From positions 17,825 through 81,824 of the forward strand of contig CAMCYS010000004.1 of NCBI GenBank assembly GCA_945885625.1: a stretch of DNA of 64,000 nt. Direction: 5' to 3'. Positions 35,068 to 43,867 of this stretch are shown here, in pieces; the first letter of the stretch is position 1, and the number at the start of each line of letters is the position of its first letter. Made by a program: the position numbers and the translations under genes. A model generated the notes under the pieces. That model made no database searches, was not told the origin of the DNA, and was given only the letters and a program-made list of their open reading frames with translations. The stretch comes from Bifidobacterium breve. Lineage in GTDB: Bacteria > Actinomycetota > Actinomycetes > Nanopelagicales > Nanopelagicaceae.

Positions 35068-35990
35068 TCAACCAAGGAGCGACCGGTGAGGCGAAGGAAT
35101 ACATCTTCCAGAGAACTGCGTCGTACTAGTGAAGTATTTGGATGAATTCCTTTTGCCGTAATCTGTTCGAGGAGCTGTTCACCATCTGTGGCATATAGCA
35201 ATATCCGATCAGGAAGAACTTCGATGCGATCGGCAAGCGGCCGAAGCACATCAACCATTTCTTGATTGCGATCAGAGCCAAAGCGAACTTCAAGTACTTC
35301 TTTGGTTGAGTAATCTTTAATTAGCTGGGCCGGACTATCTTCAGCCATGATCTTGCCTTTATCCATCACGATTAAACGATCACAAAGTTGTTCGGCTTCA
35401 TCCATGTAGTGAGTTGTAATAAGTAAAGTCACGCCTTGTTCTTTCAGGCGGAATAAACGATCCCAGAGAATGTGGCGCGCTTGGGGGTCTAATCCGGTAG
35501 TTGGTTCATCGAGCATCAAAATGTCAGGCTCGCTAACCAGAGATCTAGCGATAGTCAGACGTCTTTTCATGCCACCGCTTAGCGCCTCGACTTTTGTGTC
35601 TTTCTTCTCTTCGAGTTGTGCGAATTCAAGAAGCTCAGGAATCTTTCTATTAATAAAACTAGATGATAGACCGAAATAGCGACCATAGATGAAAATGTTT
35701 TCGGAAACCGTTAATTCGTTATCTAAGTTATCTTGTTGTGGAACTACACCTAAGTGTGCACGAATCTGTGGTCCATGTACTTCAGGGTCTTTTCCAAGAA
35801 TTGTTAACGTGCCAGAGGTTCGCACCGAAGTGGCACCAATAATTCGCATGGTTGTTGATTTTCCAGCCCCATTAGGCCCCAAGAAACCGAATGACTCTCC
35901 TTTGGCGACATCAAAATCAATGCCATCGACGGCAATAAAGTCACCATAGGTTTTAGTTAGCCCGCGAGCGACAATTAATTTTTCCGACAC
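35064..35990 (-). CDS. ABC-2 type exporter ATPase (DrrA/NodI-like)
   Basis: 308 residues. Walker A GPNGAGKST, Q-loop VVPQQDNLD, signature LSGGMKRRL, Walker B LMLDEPTTGLD and H-loop TTHYMDEAEQL are all present, followed by the C-terminal extension seen in DrrA-type ATPases (EVLEVRFGSDR, EDVFLRLTGRSL). It energises the two adjacent permeases. The start is GTG 35990 with a TAGAAT box 5 nt before it, again leaderless in style, and divergent from cysD. Confidence 0.92.
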   Translation of the reverse strand: MSEKLIVARGLTKTYGDFIAVDGIDFDVAKGESFGFLGPNGAGKSTTMRIIGATSVRTSGTLTILGKDPEVHGPQIRAHLGVVPQQDNLDNELTVSENIFIYGRYFGLSSSFINRKIPELLEFAQLEEKKDTKVEALSGGMKRRLTIARSLVSEPDILMLDEPTTGLDPQARHILWDRLFRLKEQGVTLLITTHYMDEAEQLCDRLIVMDKGKIMAEDSPAQLIKDYSTKEVLEVRFGSDRNQEMVDVLRPLADRIEVLPDRILLYATDGEQLLEQITAKGIHPNTSLVRRSSLEDVFLRLTGRSLVE

Positions 35991-36075
35991 ATCTAATTCT
36001 ATTGAATATCCTGAGAATTTAGTAATTCGAGGTGGTGATACCTGAAATTTAGTTGTAATTGCCTAGAATAACGGG

Positions 36076-36981
36076 GTGAATAGCTCATCTGAAATTTTAA
36101 AAGCTCTAGAAAATGAGTCTATCGAGATTCTTCGCGAGACGGCAGCCGCATTTAGAAAACCAGTATTGCTATATTCGATTGGAAAAGATTCAGCCGTTTT
36201 GCTTCATCTGGCTGCGAAGGCTTTTTATCCAGCTCCTATTCCATTTCCAGTAATGCACATAGATACCACTTGGAAATTCAAAGAGATGATTTCTTTCCGT
36301 GAGGAAATGGTGTTGAAGTACGGTCTTAATTTAATTACTCATACCAATAAAGCTGGAGTCGAAGAAAATATTACCCCCTTCACCACGGGCATTTCTGAGT
36401 ACACCCGAGTTATGAAGACTGTGGCACTAAGACAAGCGCTAGATATGAACAATTTTGATGCGGCAATTGGTGGTTCGCGAAGAGATGAAGAGCGCAGTCG
36501 CGCCAAAGAACGCATTTTTAGTGTTCGCGAGTCTGGGCATCGCTGGGATCCAAGGCAGCAGAGGCCCGAACTTTGGCGAACCTACAACCCTCGCATAACT
36601 CCAGAGCAGTCAATGCGTGTTTTCCCATTATCAGATTGGACTGAGTTAGATATCTGGAACTACATCTTGTTAAATGATGTGCCAGTCAATCCGCTGTATT
36701 TTGCTAAGGAGCGCCCGGTTGTTTTTCGTGGCGAGCAAATGATCATGGTCGACGATGAACGCTTCCCTTTGATTAATGGCGAGACTCCAGTCATGCGCAA
36801 AATTAGATTTAGGACTCTTGGTTGCTACCCACTTACGGCAGCTGTTGAATCTGAAGCCACAACTATTGCCGAAATTGTTGAAGAAGTCATGAATGTTAAA
36901 TTAAGTGAGCGTGCCACTCGACTAATTGATGGCGAAAAAGAAGATTCCATGGAAAAGAAGAAGACCGAAGGGTACTTCTAA
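36076..36981 (+). CDS. cysD: Sulfate adenylyltransferase subunit 2 (CysD)
   Basis: Catalytic subunit of ATP sulfurylase, making APS from sulfate and ATP. The PP-loop [17 protein letters not shown] (about 33-50) and [20 protein letters not shown] are diagnostic, as are [12 protein letters not shown] and [16 protein letters not shown]. Length 301 is normal. The start is GTG, 6 nt after a TAGAAT box, so probably leaderless. It overlaps cysNC by one base. Here it feeds PAPS synthesis rather than a visible reduction pathway. Confidence 0.96.
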   Translation: MNSSSEILKALENESIEILRETAAAFRKPVLLYSIGKDSAVLLHLAAKAFYPAPIPFPVMHIDTTWKFKEMISFREEMVLKYGLNLITHTNKAGVEENITPFTTGISEYTRVMKTVALRQALDMNNFDAAIGGSRRDEERSRAKERIFSVRESGHRWDPRQQRPELWRTYNPRITPEQSMRVFPLSDWTELDIWNYILLNDVPVNPLYFAKERPVVFRGEQMIMVDDERFPLINGETPVMRKIRFRTLGCYPLTAAVESEATTIAEIVEEVMNVKLSERATRLIDGEKEDSMEKKKTEGYF

Positions 36982-38804
36982 TGAGTAAACCAATAATTCG
37001 CCTGGTCACCTGCGGAAGTGTTGATGATGGAAAAAGCACGCTCATAGGTCGTCTACTAGTTGAAACTGACAGCGTCCCGCACGACACGGTTGCATCTGCC
37101 AGAAGCGTACGCAGAAGTGGATCCACAATAGTTGCTGGTGATATTGACTTTAGTCTTTTAACCGACGGGCTTGAGGCCGAGCGCGAGCAAGGGATCACAA
37201 TTGATGTGGCTTATAGGTCTATGTCACTTCTAAATGGCCGCCGATTGATCATCGCTGATGCGCCTGGCCATGAGCAGTACACACGAAATATGGCGGTAGC
37301 AGCATCTCGCGCAGACGTTGCGCTGGTTTTGGTCGATGCAGCACGTGGAATTCGTACCCAAACTCTGCGCCACTTAACGATCTGCTCCTTGATGGGAGTA
37401 AGTAGAGTCGCAGTTGTTGTAAATAAATTGGATGCTGTTGGCTATCAGGAATCCATCTACCAAGCGATCGTCGATGAACTTGCGATAGTGGCTGCGCGGC
37501 TAGAGATAACTGATTATCAAGCAATTCCAGTTAGTGCATTAGTTGGCGATAATGTAATTGTTCGAAGTAATTCAATGCCTTGGTATAGCGGCCCAACTCT
37601 CTTGGAATATATCCAAACTTGGGATAAAGCAGATGGGATAATGGATTCACCACATATGGGAATCCAATTAATTTCCCGTGCTGAAAATTTCCGTGGGTTA
37701 TCCGGAACTGTTCTAAATGGCACCTTTGCTATCGGCGATGAAATTGTTATTCTGCCAAGTAAGCGCAAAGCTAAAATCTCCGAAATCATTACCTACGACG
37801 GCAAACTCGAGTCAATTGGCGATGGCGATGCGGCAACTTTAGTTCTAGAGCCAGATGTTGATGCGAGCCGCGGTGATTCAATTCAGCTAGCTAATAACTT
37901 CACTAATCCAGCAGATCGGTTCCGGGCAAATCTAGTTTGGCTCGGCGATAAAGAGTTAGTCCATAGTCGTTCCTATTACCTAATCTCTGGTTCAACTCAA
38001 GTTCCGGCGGTGGTTACCTCGGTTAGATATAAGTTAAATGTAAATACCGGCGATCACGAGGCCTCTGAAAATTTGGCCATGAACGAGATCGGAATTGTAG
38101 ATATTGCAACCGATTCGCCTATCGCCCTAAATACCTATAAAAAAGAGCGTAACACCGGCAGTTTTATCTTGGTTGATCGAGTCACCCTAAATACCGTCGC
38201 CGCCGGAATGGTTTCACACACCCTGCGTCGATCAGAGAATGTATCTGAACAACACTATGAGGTTGATTCGCTAGCAAGAGCTGCGCAGAAAAATCAGAGC
38301 AGCAAGGTAATTTGGTTAACTGGTCTATCTGGTTCAGGCAAATCAACTATTGCCAATGAACTTGAGAAACAATTATTTGCAGCGGGCTTGCATAGCTATG
38401 TTTTAGATGGCGATAATTTAAGACTCGGACTAAATAAAGATCTGGGTTTCACGCAAGCAGATCGAGCCGAGAATGTTCGTCGTGTAGGACATGTTGCACA
38501 ACTCATGAGTGATGCGGGGCTGATTGTTATTGTGGCGTTGGTCAGCCCATTTAGCGCTGATCGAGATTCGGTTCGTGAACTATTTGAGGTCGGCAAATTT
38601 ATGGAAGTATGGGTTAAAACCCCAACTCAAATTTGTATTGATCGCGATCCTAAAGGCCTATATAAAAAAGCGGCAACTGGTTCTATTCCAAATATGACTG
38701 GAATTGGACAGGATTATGAAGAGCCAACACATGCCGAGTTGATCCTTGATGGTACAGAGCCAGTAATTGAAAATGTAAAGATTTTGTTAGCGGCGATTTT
38801 ATGA
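36981..38804 (+). CDS. cysNC: CysN-CysC fusion: sulfate adenylyltransferase GTPase subunit / APS kinase
   Basis: Bifunctional enzyme giving PAPS. The first 420 or so residues are the EF-Tu-like CysN GTPase: GSVDDGKSTLIGRLL, DAPGHEQYTRNMA, VVNKLDAV and its beta-barrel domains. From about residue 435 an APS kinase follows: WLTGLSGSGKSTIANEL, VLDGDNLRLGLNKDLGF, FTQADRAENVRRVGHVA and KGLYKKA. Both halves look complete. The fusion is common where PAPS is needed. It overlaps cysD (1 nt) and the TSUP gene (4 nt). Confidence 0.96.
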   Translation: MSKPIIRLVTCGSVDDGKSTLIGRLLVETDSVPHDTVASARSVRRSGSTIVAGDIDFSLLTDGLEAEREQGITIDVAYRSMSLLNGRRLIIADAPGHEQYTRNMAVAASRADVALVLVDAARGIRTQTLRHLTICSLMGVSRVAVVVNKLDAVGYQESIYQAIVDELAIVAARLEITDYQAIPVSALVGDNVIVRSNSMPWYSGPTLLEYIQTWDKADGIMDSPHMGIQLISRAENFRGLSGTVLNGTFAIGDEIVILPSKRKAKISEIITYDGKLESIGDGDAATLVLEPDVDASRGDSIQLANNFTNPADRFRANLVWLGDKELVHSRSYYLISGSTQVPAVVTSVRYKLNVNTGDHEASENLAMNEIGIVDIATDSPIALNTYKKERNTGSFILVDRVTLNTVAAGMVSHTLRRSENVSEQHYEVDSLARAAQKNQSSKVIWLTGLSGSGKSTIANELEKQLFAAGLHSYVLDGDNLRLGLNKDLGFTQADRAENVRRVGHVAQLMSDAGLIVIVALVSPFSADRDSVRELFEVGKFMEVWVKTPTQICIDRDPKGLYKKAATGSIPNMTGIGQDYEEPTHAELILDGTEPVIENVKILLAAIL

Positions 38805-39553
38805 ATTGGATCTTCTTTGCGCTAGCAGGATCGATCGCGCAACTAGTAGATGGCTCGCTAGGAATGGGTTTTGGCCTAACTAGCTCAACCTTGCTACTTA
38901 CGCTAGGTGCATCAGCTGCCGTCGCTTCCGCCGCCGTACATGCGGCAGAAATTGGCACAACTTTAGCTTCAGGAGCATCACATTGGCATCGAGAAAATAT
39001 AGATAGAGAGATCTTAAAAAAGATTGCAATACCAGGCGGCATCGGCGCAATTCTGGGCGCAACTTTTCTCTCAAATATAGATTTATCTGGCGGCAAGATA
39101 TTCATTTCGACTCTATTACTATTGCTTGGCCTGGTACTTCTCTACCGCAATATTTTTGTGCCTACGACCACAAATATCACCGAGATTACAAACCCCAAAT
39201 ACCTCACATTTTTAGGCGCTACAGGAGGTTTTGTAGATGCAGCGGGTGGCGGTGGCTGGGGCCCAATAGTTACGCCAACACTATTGGCAACCACGCAGAC
39301 TGAACCAAGAAAAGTCATCGGCACCGTTTCGGCCGCCGAATTTGTGGTAGCCGTATGTGCAAGTCTTGGTTTCTTACTGAATATAAATCGGTTAGATATT
39401 GATTGGTCTGCGGTTGGCGGCCTTGCCTTGGGCGGAATTTTGATGGCGCCCATTGCTGCAAAGTTAGTTAGCTGGATGCCTCGTCGGCAACTAGGAATAA
39501 TAGTAGCTGTCGCAATTATTCTGCTAAACGCAGTAAGACTCTTAGGTTTCTAA
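38801..39553 (+). CDS. TauE/SafE (TSUP) family membrane transporter
   Basis: 250 residues, about seven to eight TM helices, with the family's repeated halves. The N-terminal repeat has QLVDGSLGMGFGLTSSTLLL and the second GATGGFVDAAGGGGWGPIVTPTLL. TSUP proteins move sulfite, sulfoacetate or other sulfur-containing or organic anions. Inside an operon with cysD, cysNC and a sulfotransferase, a role in sulfate/sulfite or sulfonate movement fits. It overlaps both neighbours by 1-4 nt. Confidence 0.9.
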   Translation: MNWIFFALAGSIAQLVDGSLGMGFGLTSSTLLLTLGASAAVASAAVHAAEIGTTLASGASHWHRENIDREILKKIAIPGGIGAILGATFLSNIDLSGGKIFISTLLLLLGLVLLYRNIFVPTTTNITEITNPKYLTFLGATGGFVDAAGGGGWGPIVTPTLLATTQTEPRKVIGTVSAAEFVVAVCASLGFLLNINRLDIDWSAVGGLALGGILMAPIAAKLVSWMPRRQLGIIVAVAIILLNAVRLLGF

Positions 39554-40647
39554 TGCCTAAAAAAGTATTTATTCATGTTGGTTTTCATAAGACCGGTACT
39601 ACCGCGATACAAGAGTCGTTGTTTGCTAATTCTAAAACTCTCAAAGACTTAGGAACAACTTATGCAAGAACCGGTAAGAAGGCTGCCCACAGAGCCGCTT
39701 GGGCCTTATCAGATAAAACTTGGGGCTGGAAAGATCGCGGCGGAGTAAAAACTCCAATATCTGAATGGCAAAAGTTACTTCGGAAAATTAAGTTACGAAA
39801 ATCTCAAGTAATAGTTAGTAGTGAGTTCTTCAGCGAGCTCTCTGATGAACACCTTTCCAAGTTAGCCTTAGATTTAAAAGGCATGGATGTTCAGATAATT
39901 TTCACAATTCGTCCTTTTAGTAAGATGCTTTCATCTTCATATCAACAGTATTTGAAGTATGGTTTAAAGGCTAGTTATGAAGAATGGCTTAGAGATATCT
40001 TTGCTGTGCCAAATAAATCAAAGTTAAGCCCATCTTTTTGGAAGCGACATAACCATGCCAAGGTAATCGCTAGATGGCAAAGAACATTCGGCAGCCAAAA
40101 TATTCATTTGATAGTCGTTGATGAGAATGAGCCTGACCACCTCTATCGCTCATTTGAGGAAGTATTGAAACTTCCCCAGCAGACGCTAAATGCGGTCAAT
40201 TCAGTCGGCTCAAACCGTTCACTAAGTCACGCCGAAATCTCCCTTCTATTGGCGATAAATAGGGCTTTTCCAGCTAGTCGCAGTTGGCCAGATTACGAGC
40301 TCTTTATTAGAAATGGCGCATTCCGCTATATAACAGATGAAATAAAGTTATCGGAGCTGGATGAGAGATTACTTACGCCGCAATGGGCGCTGGATATCTC
40401 AAAAGAATTTTCTAAGAAGAATGTAGAGAAAATCGAATCATTAAATGTAAATATTTATGGCAACTTGCAGAAGTTATTAACTACAGACGTGGCCGTTGGT
40501 GAAAATAGCGAGATTTCGGAAATTTCATTAGATGTTGCAGCAAGTGCGTTGCTTGGTTTCCAAAAGAAAGCAGTGCTGCGAAAATATTCAAATAAAGAGA
40601 TTAGCCGCGAAGCTTTTCGCCGACTTAAAAAGATTTTTAAGAAATAA
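39553..40647 (+). CDS. Sulfotransferase-like protein, paralogue 2
   Basis: 364 residues with the PAPS P-loop FIHVGFHKTGTTAIQ. It shares with the gene at 17378 the blocks KTWGWKDRGGV, VSSEFFSELSDE, FTIRPFSKM, LIVVDEN, NRSLSHAEI, RSWPDYELFIRNGA and LLTPQWALD. It is the last gene of the cysD-cysNC-TSUP operon (one-base overlap upstream), so it very likely uses the PAPS made by its neighbours. Acceptor unknown; surface glycan or lipid is likely given the next genes. Confidence 0.85.
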   Translation: MPKKVFIHVGFHKTGTTAIQESLFANSKTLKDLGTTYARTGKKAAHRAAWALSDKTWGWKDRGGVKTPISEWQKLLRKIKLRKSQVIVSSEFFSELSDEHLSKLALDLKGMDVQIIFTIRPFSKMLSSSYQQYLKYGLKASYEEWLRDIFAVPNKSKLSPSFWKRHNHAKVIARWQRTFGSQNIHLIVVDENEPDHLYRSFEEVLKLPQQTLNAVNSVGSNRSLSHAEISLLLAINRAFPASRSWPDYELFIRNGAFRYITDEIKLSELDERLLTPQWALDISKEFSKKNVEKIESLNVNIYGNLQKLLTTDVAVGENSEISEISLDVAASALLGFQKKAVLRKYSNKEISREAFRRLKKIFKK

Positions 40648-40653
40648 TCTAAA

Positions 40654-41349
40654 TTACTTAAGCCCTTTATTCGCACGATCTAAATCATCTTGGAAATCAA
40701 CCTCAACTGCAAAGAGATCAGAAATATCGATTGGCTCCATTTGCAGTCCATTTTTCTCGATTGCTAACTCAAGCCCCCGCTCGAAATAATCTTGCTCACC
40801 ACAAGCGTCTAACTGGGTGATTACATCTGCTTTCTCACGACTTGAAATAAAGTTAATGCCGACGGCTTCGCCAAGTGCACCTTTGACCGTTTTAGAGAGC
40901 TCCTTGATATATCCCTGGGTATCTACCGTGTACTTAACTTCTTCATCAGCAGTAGCAGATGTGTTAACGCAAACAAATGATTTATCCGCAGATATACGAT
41001 CAGCAACGCGCTGAAGAACTTTGTGATCAAAAACTACATCACCATTTAGCCAAAGAACACCACTTTCTTGGCTGGCACGTAGCGCACGCAAAAGGCTCTT
41101 AGATGTGTTGGTTTGATCGTAGACCTCGTTATAAACAAAAGAAGCAGTTGGGTGAGCCTCCATAATCATTTCAAGCTTGAAGCCAACCACAACTGTTATG
41201 CGGGCTTTGTCACCAAATACAGTGCGTACATTCTCCATCTGCTGCTGCATGATCGAGCGACCATCAGAAAGTTGCGTCAATGGCTTAGGCCATGGCTTGC
41301 CCAAACGAGTGCCCATGCCAGCGGCCAGGATTACAACTTGAATCGCCAT
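40654..41349 (-). CDS. Sugar/polyol-phosphate nucleotidyltransferase (IPCT- or LicC-like)
   Basis: 231 residues of the NTP-transferase fold. The signature LAAGMGTRLGKPWPKPLTQL binds the nucleotide, and WLNGDVVFD carries the metal-binding Asp. The small size and VGFKLEMIMEAHP, TNTSKSLLRAL blocks match cytidylyltransferases for inositol-1-phosphate or phosphocholine. It would activate an alcohol phosphate to CDP-alcohol for the phosphotransferases encoded divergently. AGAGG lies 5 nt before the ATG. It converges with the sulfotransferase gene after 6 nt. Confidence 0.82.
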   Translation of the reverse strand: MAIQVVILAAGMGTRLGKPWPKPLTQLSDGRSIMQQQMENVRTVFGDKARITVVVGFKLEMIMEAHPTASFVYNEVYDQTNTSKSLLRALRASQESGVLWLNGDVVFDHKVLQRVADRISADKSFVCVNTSATADEEVKYTVDTQGYIKELSKTVKGALGEAVGINFISSREKADVITQLDACGEQDYFERGLELAIEKNGLQMEPIDISDLFAVEVDFQDDLDRANKGLK

Positions 41350-41414
41350 TTTTACCTCTTCTGATAAAGCGAGAAAGTCTAAATTTCATCTCTCAACACG
41401 ATAGATTACAGGTT

Positions 41415-43040
41415 GTGAGCGTAAATCTTCGGACTCTTCTCGTTAATAAGAGCACAAAGATCTCGGAAATCGTTGAAATCTTTAGCGAAAGTAAGACCGA
41501 CCTCTTATTAGTCGATGAGAGTGCAGTAGTAACAAAACCGCATTTGGAGTTGTTAACTGATTACCCACGTTTAACCACAACCGCACTTGTTGCCCCCAAG
41601 TTTCTGGGCGATGTTCGAGTTACCGGTGATCGAGTGGCTGGGGCTAGTTCTAAGTTTCATAAATTAGAAGGTGGGAATAACACCTTTGTTGGAATTTTGC
41701 GGTTATCTCAGAATCAACGGGAAGCAATTATCGCAACACTAACTGAGGTAAAAAATAGTGAAGCATACGGCGAAGCACTGGATTTAGTTTTGGTTGCGCT
41801 AGTTCGCGCGGCAATTGTGGTATCACCTGCTTCACTGACAGGTGCACTATATATTCGAAGTTCGGATGAAAGTGCCAGAGCTAAAATTAAAGAAGAAATC
41901 AATAGTTTAAACATTGCTCGATTGCGTTTAAAAATGGCAAATCGGGCAAACGATGGTTTTTTCTCCGTATTTGTCTTACGCAAGTTTTCGAAGTTATTTA
42001 CCTGGGTGGCCATACGCTTAAAGATGACACCGAACCAAGTAACACTTATTTCTTTTGCGATTGGCTTGCTTTCAGCATATGCATTCAGCCGTGGAACTTT
42101 TTGGCCAATATTCGCGGGTGCCCTTTTATTACAGCTCAGCATCATTGTTGACTGTGTCGATGGTGAACTAGCTCGTTATACCCGTCAATTTTCAGCTCTT
42201 GGCGCTTGGCTAGATGCCATTACTGATCGCATTAAGGAATACCTAGTCTTCTTTGCTCTGGCATATGGTGCTGCTAAAAGCGGCAGGGACCTCTGGATCC
42301 CAGCCATGTTTATGATGGTTTTCCAAACCTTTAGACATCTCTCTGATTACAACTTTGCGCGTATTAATAAGGTGCGCAGCACAAATTTGCCGGTCATTGA
42401 CTTTAATCAAGCATCTGACGGATTCGTACCTGTAGATAGAGTTAAGAAATCTAGATTTGAATATTGGGCGAAAAAAGCAATTCAGTTCCCAATCGGCGAA
42501 CGTTGGTTAGTGATCAGCGCGTCCTCAATAATCGGCGGAGCGGCTTTTACCCTCACAATAATGCCAATTTTGGCCCTTATTTCGATTCTCTTAGTTTTCC
42601 GCTCGCGAATTCGTAAATCTCGGACCTGGCCAAAAATGCGAGTCAACAAGAACTTAATTGACAATCAATTAGATTTTTTTAAAAATGAAAATTCCACTAA
42701 TCGTTTTGACTGGCTGGAGCCATCAATCTTGCGGGCTCTTGAAGGTGCCATCTTTATCTGGGCAGTTGCGGCAACAGACTTAAGTCGACCAGCTGCCTTC
42801 TTATTACTATTTGCAATTCTCTTTGGTCATTATGACAATATGTATCGTTCGCTTCAAGGTGAACATAAGCCAAGGTGGTTAGCGATTGCTGGTGGTTTTA
42901 TCCTCGGCCGAGTCATACTTCTCGGCATATTTCTGGCCCTCGGTTGGTCAATAATTCCGCTAGTTTGGTATTTCGGCTCTCTCTTCTTTGTTATTTCATC
43001 TATCCAGTGGGTAGCCGGACATAAAGTTCGGAGTAAATAA
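41415..43040 (+). CDS. CDP-alcohol phosphotransferase with N-terminal domain (DIPPS-like)
   Basis: About 541 residues from GTG 41415; the ORF track's earlier start would overlap the divergent nucleotidyltransferase gene. The first 200 or so residues resemble the shell of a nucleotidyltransferase but lack its GxGTRL motif. Then LKMANRANDGFFS...TPNQVTLISFAIG introduces the CDP-alcohol phosphotransferase domain with the complete motif DCVDGELARYTRQFSALGAW followed by LDAITD. Several TM helices continue to the end. The layout parallels bifunctional inositol-phosphate cytidylyltransferase/di-inositol-phosphate synthases, with the active nucleotidyltransferase split off into the neighbouring gene. 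Confidence 0.82.
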   Translation: MSVNLRTLLVNKSTKISEIVEIFSESKTDLLLVDESAVVTKPHLELLTDYPRLTTTALVAPKFLGDVRVTGDRVAGASSKFHKLEGGNNTFVGILRLSQNQREAIIATLTEVKNSEAYGEALDLVLVALVRAAIVVSPASLTGALYIRSSDESARAKIKEEINSLNIARLRLKMANRANDGFFSVFVLRKFSKLFTWVAIRLKMTPNQVTLISFAIGLLSAYAFSRGTFWPIFAGALLLQLSIIVDCVDGELARYTRQFSALGAWLDAITDRIKEYLVFFALAYGAAKSGRDLWIPAMFMMVFQTFRHLSDYNFARINKVRSTNLPVIDFNQASDGFVPVDRVKKSRFEYWAKKAIQFPIGERWLVISASSIIGGAAFTLTIMPILALISILLVFRSRIRKSRTWPKMRVNKNLIDNQLDFFKNENSTNRFDWLEPSILRALEGAIFIWAVAATDLSRPAAFLLLFAILFGHYDNMYRSLQGEHKPRWLAIAGGFILGRVILLGIFLALGWSIIPLVWYFGSLFFVISSIQWVAGHKVRSK

Positions 43041-43814
43041 ATGCAAGCTCGTCCGGCACGTCCAACTATTGCTCAAATTCGCGAGATATCGCAACCACCT
43101 TCAGTAACTGGTCGTTCAAACGCCGAACATTGGATTGCTGATCTCTATCTTCGCAAAGTCTCGCCATATGTAACTCAAATTCTGCTGCGAACTCCAATTA
43201 CCGCAAATGGCGTCACTTGGCTGATGATTTTGATCGGTCTTTCAATTGGCCCAGCGCTCTTAATCCAAGGTTGGCTGGGAATAGCGCTAGCTCTAGTTTT
43301 AAGTCACAAACAAATGTTGATTGACTGTTGTGATGGTGAAGTTGCCAGATGGCGGAATACTAAATCTCCGATGGGTATCTTTCTAGACAAATTAGGCCAC
43401 TACGGTGCAGAAAGTTTGATTCCAATTTGTTTTGGCTTGCGATTAGCTGATTGGCCTAATCAGCCAATCACTTCAAGTATTTATCCATACTTAGGGGCGT
43501 TGCTTGCTGTTCTGGTAATTATCAATAAAGCATTAAATGACGTGGTACATGTGGCGCGAGCATTTTCTGGATTGCCAAAGCTCGAAGATACTAAAGGTGT
43601 TAATTTGCCTCGTGGTGGGCTACTTCGAATGGCTCGTAAAGCCTTTAATTTCTTGCCAGCTCATCGAATCTTCCATTCAGTTGAATTCACAATGTATGTT
43701 GCAATCTTCGGCAGTTTTGCCATTTCACTGCAAATTGCTTTGATTATTGCGCTTTTCGTAACTGCTGGCCACATATTGGCTATTACAACCTCTACAAAGC
43801 TACGTAATACCTAG
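43041..43814 (+). CDS. CDP-alcohol phosphotransferase with altered last motif residue
   Basis: 257 residues, about six TM helices. The family motif D-x2-DG-x2-AR-x8-G-x3-D-x3-D is present except at the end: DCCDGEVARWRNTKSPMGIF is followed by LDKLGH, so the fourth Asp, the catalytic base in known members, is His. The start directly follows the stop of the larger phosphotransferase gene. The two are probably co-expressed and may form a heteromer, or this one may use a different chemistry. Confidence 0.83.
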   Translation: MQARPARPTIAQIREISQPPSVTGRSNAEHWIADLYLRKVSPYVTQILLRTPITANGVTWLMILIGLSIGPALLIQGWLGIALALVLSHKQMLIDCCDGEVARWRNTKSPMGIFLDKLGHYGAESLIPICFGLRLADWPNQPITSSIYPYLGALLAVLVIINKALNDVVHVARAFSGLPKLEDTKGVNLPRGGLLRMARKAFNFLPAHRIFHSVEFTMYVAIFGSFAISLQIALIIALFVTAGHILAITTSTKLRNT

Positions 43815-43832
43815 CCGTATACGATAAATTTG

Positions 43833-43858
43833 CCCTCTAACTAGGCTGTAGAAGAGGG
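43833..43858 (+). promoter_or_regulatory. Inverted repeat that includes the ribosome site of the next gene
   Basis: CCCTCT (43833-43838) can pair with AGAGGG (43853-43858), the latter being the ribosome site of the gene at 43868. Pairing would hide the site. Confidence 0.35.
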
Positions 43859-43867
43859 AAATAAACG

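Noticed and set aside
41292-41414. Longer N-terminus for the CDP-alcohol phosphotransferase (ORF track start)
   Set aside because: It would overlap the divergent nucleotidyltransferase start, and its sequence (MACPNECPCQRPG) looks like antisense of that gene.
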